A stretch of DNA of 14,462 nucleotides from CAXSDR01 sp964236445 (GTDB taxonomy: Bacteria; Actinomycetota; Actinomycetes; Motilibacterales; Motilibacteraceae): the NCBI GenBank assembly GCA_964236445.1, contig CAXSDR010000096.1, forward strand, positions 1-14,462, given 5' to 3'. The notes beneath the pieces were generated by a model, which did not search any database, was not told the origin of the DNA, and saw nothing but the letters and a program-made list of their open reading frames with translations. Below, piece by piece: positions 13,872 to 14,462 of the stretch. Every line of letters starts with the position of its first letter. Position 1 is the first letter of the stretch. The position numbers and the translations under genes were made by a program.

Positions 13872-14024
13872 ATGCTGGCTCTCGGGCTCATCGTCGCGGT
13901 CTTCGTGGTCCTACCTGGCTGGCGGATGCGCCGTGACGCGGTGTCGAGGGCGGCGTCCCAGCATAGTGAGGCCGAAGCGTGGGCGACCCTCCAGCGCGAC
14001 GCCCAGCGGGGCCCGGGCCTCTGA
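13872..14024 (+). CDS. Small single-pass membrane protein
   Basis: From ATG 13872 the 50-residue product has an N-terminal membrane helix (MLALGLIVAVFVVLPGW) followed by a charged cytoplasmic tail (RMRRDAVSR onward). CACACT lies 6 nt before the ATG and no Shine-Dalgarno is present. It is divergent from the methyltransferase gene (77 bp) and ends 8 nt before the CopD-like gene, so the two are likely cotranscribed. I recognise no family. An in-frame extension upstream to 13737 runs over the methyltransferase gene and is not credible. Confidence 0.6.
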   Translation: MLALGLIVAVFVVLPGWRMRRDAVSRAASQHSEAEAWATLQRDAQRGPGL

Positions 14025-14032
14025 CGTCCTTC

Positions 14033-14462
14033 GTGCGCATCGACTTCCTCACCTTCGCCGTCGTCACCGTCCACCTGCTGCTCGCAGCGCTGTGGCTCGG
14101 TGCGATGGGCTACAGCCTCGGCGTGGTGCAACCTCGCCTGTTGACCTTCTTCGGCTCACCGCTCGACGCGGAGGAAGCCGCGACCTACGTCGCCGCGGGT
14201 GCACGCCGCAAGGTCGTCGCCTTGATCTCGGCAATCGTCGTCACCGGTGCGCTGCTGGTCGGTCTGTCACTGCGCGACGGCATGCCCAGCCGCTGGTGGT
14301 GGTTCACCGTCGCGGCCAAGGTGGTCTTGACAGCGGTGGCTTCCGCGTTGTTCTGCCACGTGTCGTGGCGCATGTGGCCGCGGCGGGTGTTCGCCGCCCG
14401 GCACGAGGTCGCCGCCCAGCAGGAGGCCTTCCGTGGTGTCGGTGCGTGCCTCGTCGCACTAG
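14033..14462 (+). CDS. CopD-like multi-pass membrane protein (3' end outside the window)
   Basis: GTG 14033 opens a frame that stays open for 143 codons to the window edge. Three membrane helices are visible: LTFAVVTVHLLLAALWLGAMGYS, then KVVALISAIVVTGALLVGL, then WWWFTVAAKVVLTAVASALF (each rendered approximately). A helix 1 with a His and a downstream W-L-G, followed by V..P, resembles CopD/YcnJ-type copper-resistance membrane domains, but the match is only by eye. No ribosome-binding site is evident; coupling to the small upstream gene is likely. Confidence 0.55.
   Translation, partial: MRIDFLTFAVVTVHLLLAALWLGAMGYSLGVVQPRLLTFFGSPLDAEEAATYVAAGARRKVVALISAIVVTGALLVGLSLRDGMPSRWWWFTVAAKVVLTAVASALFCHVSWRMWPRRVFAARHEVAAQQEAFRGVGACLVAL

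Noticed and set aside
1..14462. CRISPR array, tRNA or rRNA genes, insertion sequence
   Set aside because: No regularly spaced repeats, no cloverleaf-like sequences and no transposase were seen on either strand.

Overview
The window is GC-rich (about 75% G+C in a sampled block inside the HAD genes) and densely packed, with many GTG starts, GTGA start/stop overlaps and apparently leaderless genes. It encodes a bacterial proteasome activator ending in GQYL and a DUF4446-pheA pair. Together these point to an actinomycete, most plausibly near Nocardioidaceae/Propionibacteriales; that placement is inference. Two runs of exactly 100 N (4025-4124, 12431-12530) show it is a draft scaffold.

Layout. 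1-48 is the first 16 codons of a leftward gene whose start codon sits inside a perfect-arm actinobacterial LexA box. 49-418 is a lower-GC stretch without a convincing gene. 419-2206 runs leftward: a DinB-fold protein, a tiny possible ORF and an MFS transporter. 2261-3755 runs rightward: DUF4446 membrane protein and pheA (prephenate dehydratase). 3752-5395 runs leftward: a family-2 glycosyltransferase and an AIM24-family gene interrupted by the first gap. 5430-8331 runs rightward: serS and two HAD phosphatases, each joined to the next by a GTGA overlap. 8377-9276 is a leftward AbiEi-like/DUF559 putative nuclease gene bracketed by two related palindromes. 9598-10356 is a rightward DUF4230 membrane protein; 10379-10996 is leftward bpa/pafE; 11091-11999 is a rightward double-GNAT acetyltransferase. 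11996-13794 runs leftward: a methyltransferase, a Cys-cluster/pentapeptide-repeat protein broken by the second gap, and a dienelactone hydrolase fragment. 13872 to the end runs rightward: a 50-residue membrane protein and a CopD-like membrane protein cut by the window edge.

Most genes are housekeeping and their neighbours need not share a pathway. pheA supplies phenylpyruvate for phenylalanine, serS charges tRNA-Ser, and Bpa opens the 20S proteasome. I do not see a clear new multi-gene system. The structures most worth checking are the paired, covarying palindromes around the DUF559 gene together with the G-rich tract beside one of them, the LexA box fused to a start codon at the left edge, the two gaps that damage real genes, and a recurrent NANNNT hexamer 6-7 nt before start codons that suggests widespread leaderless transcription.
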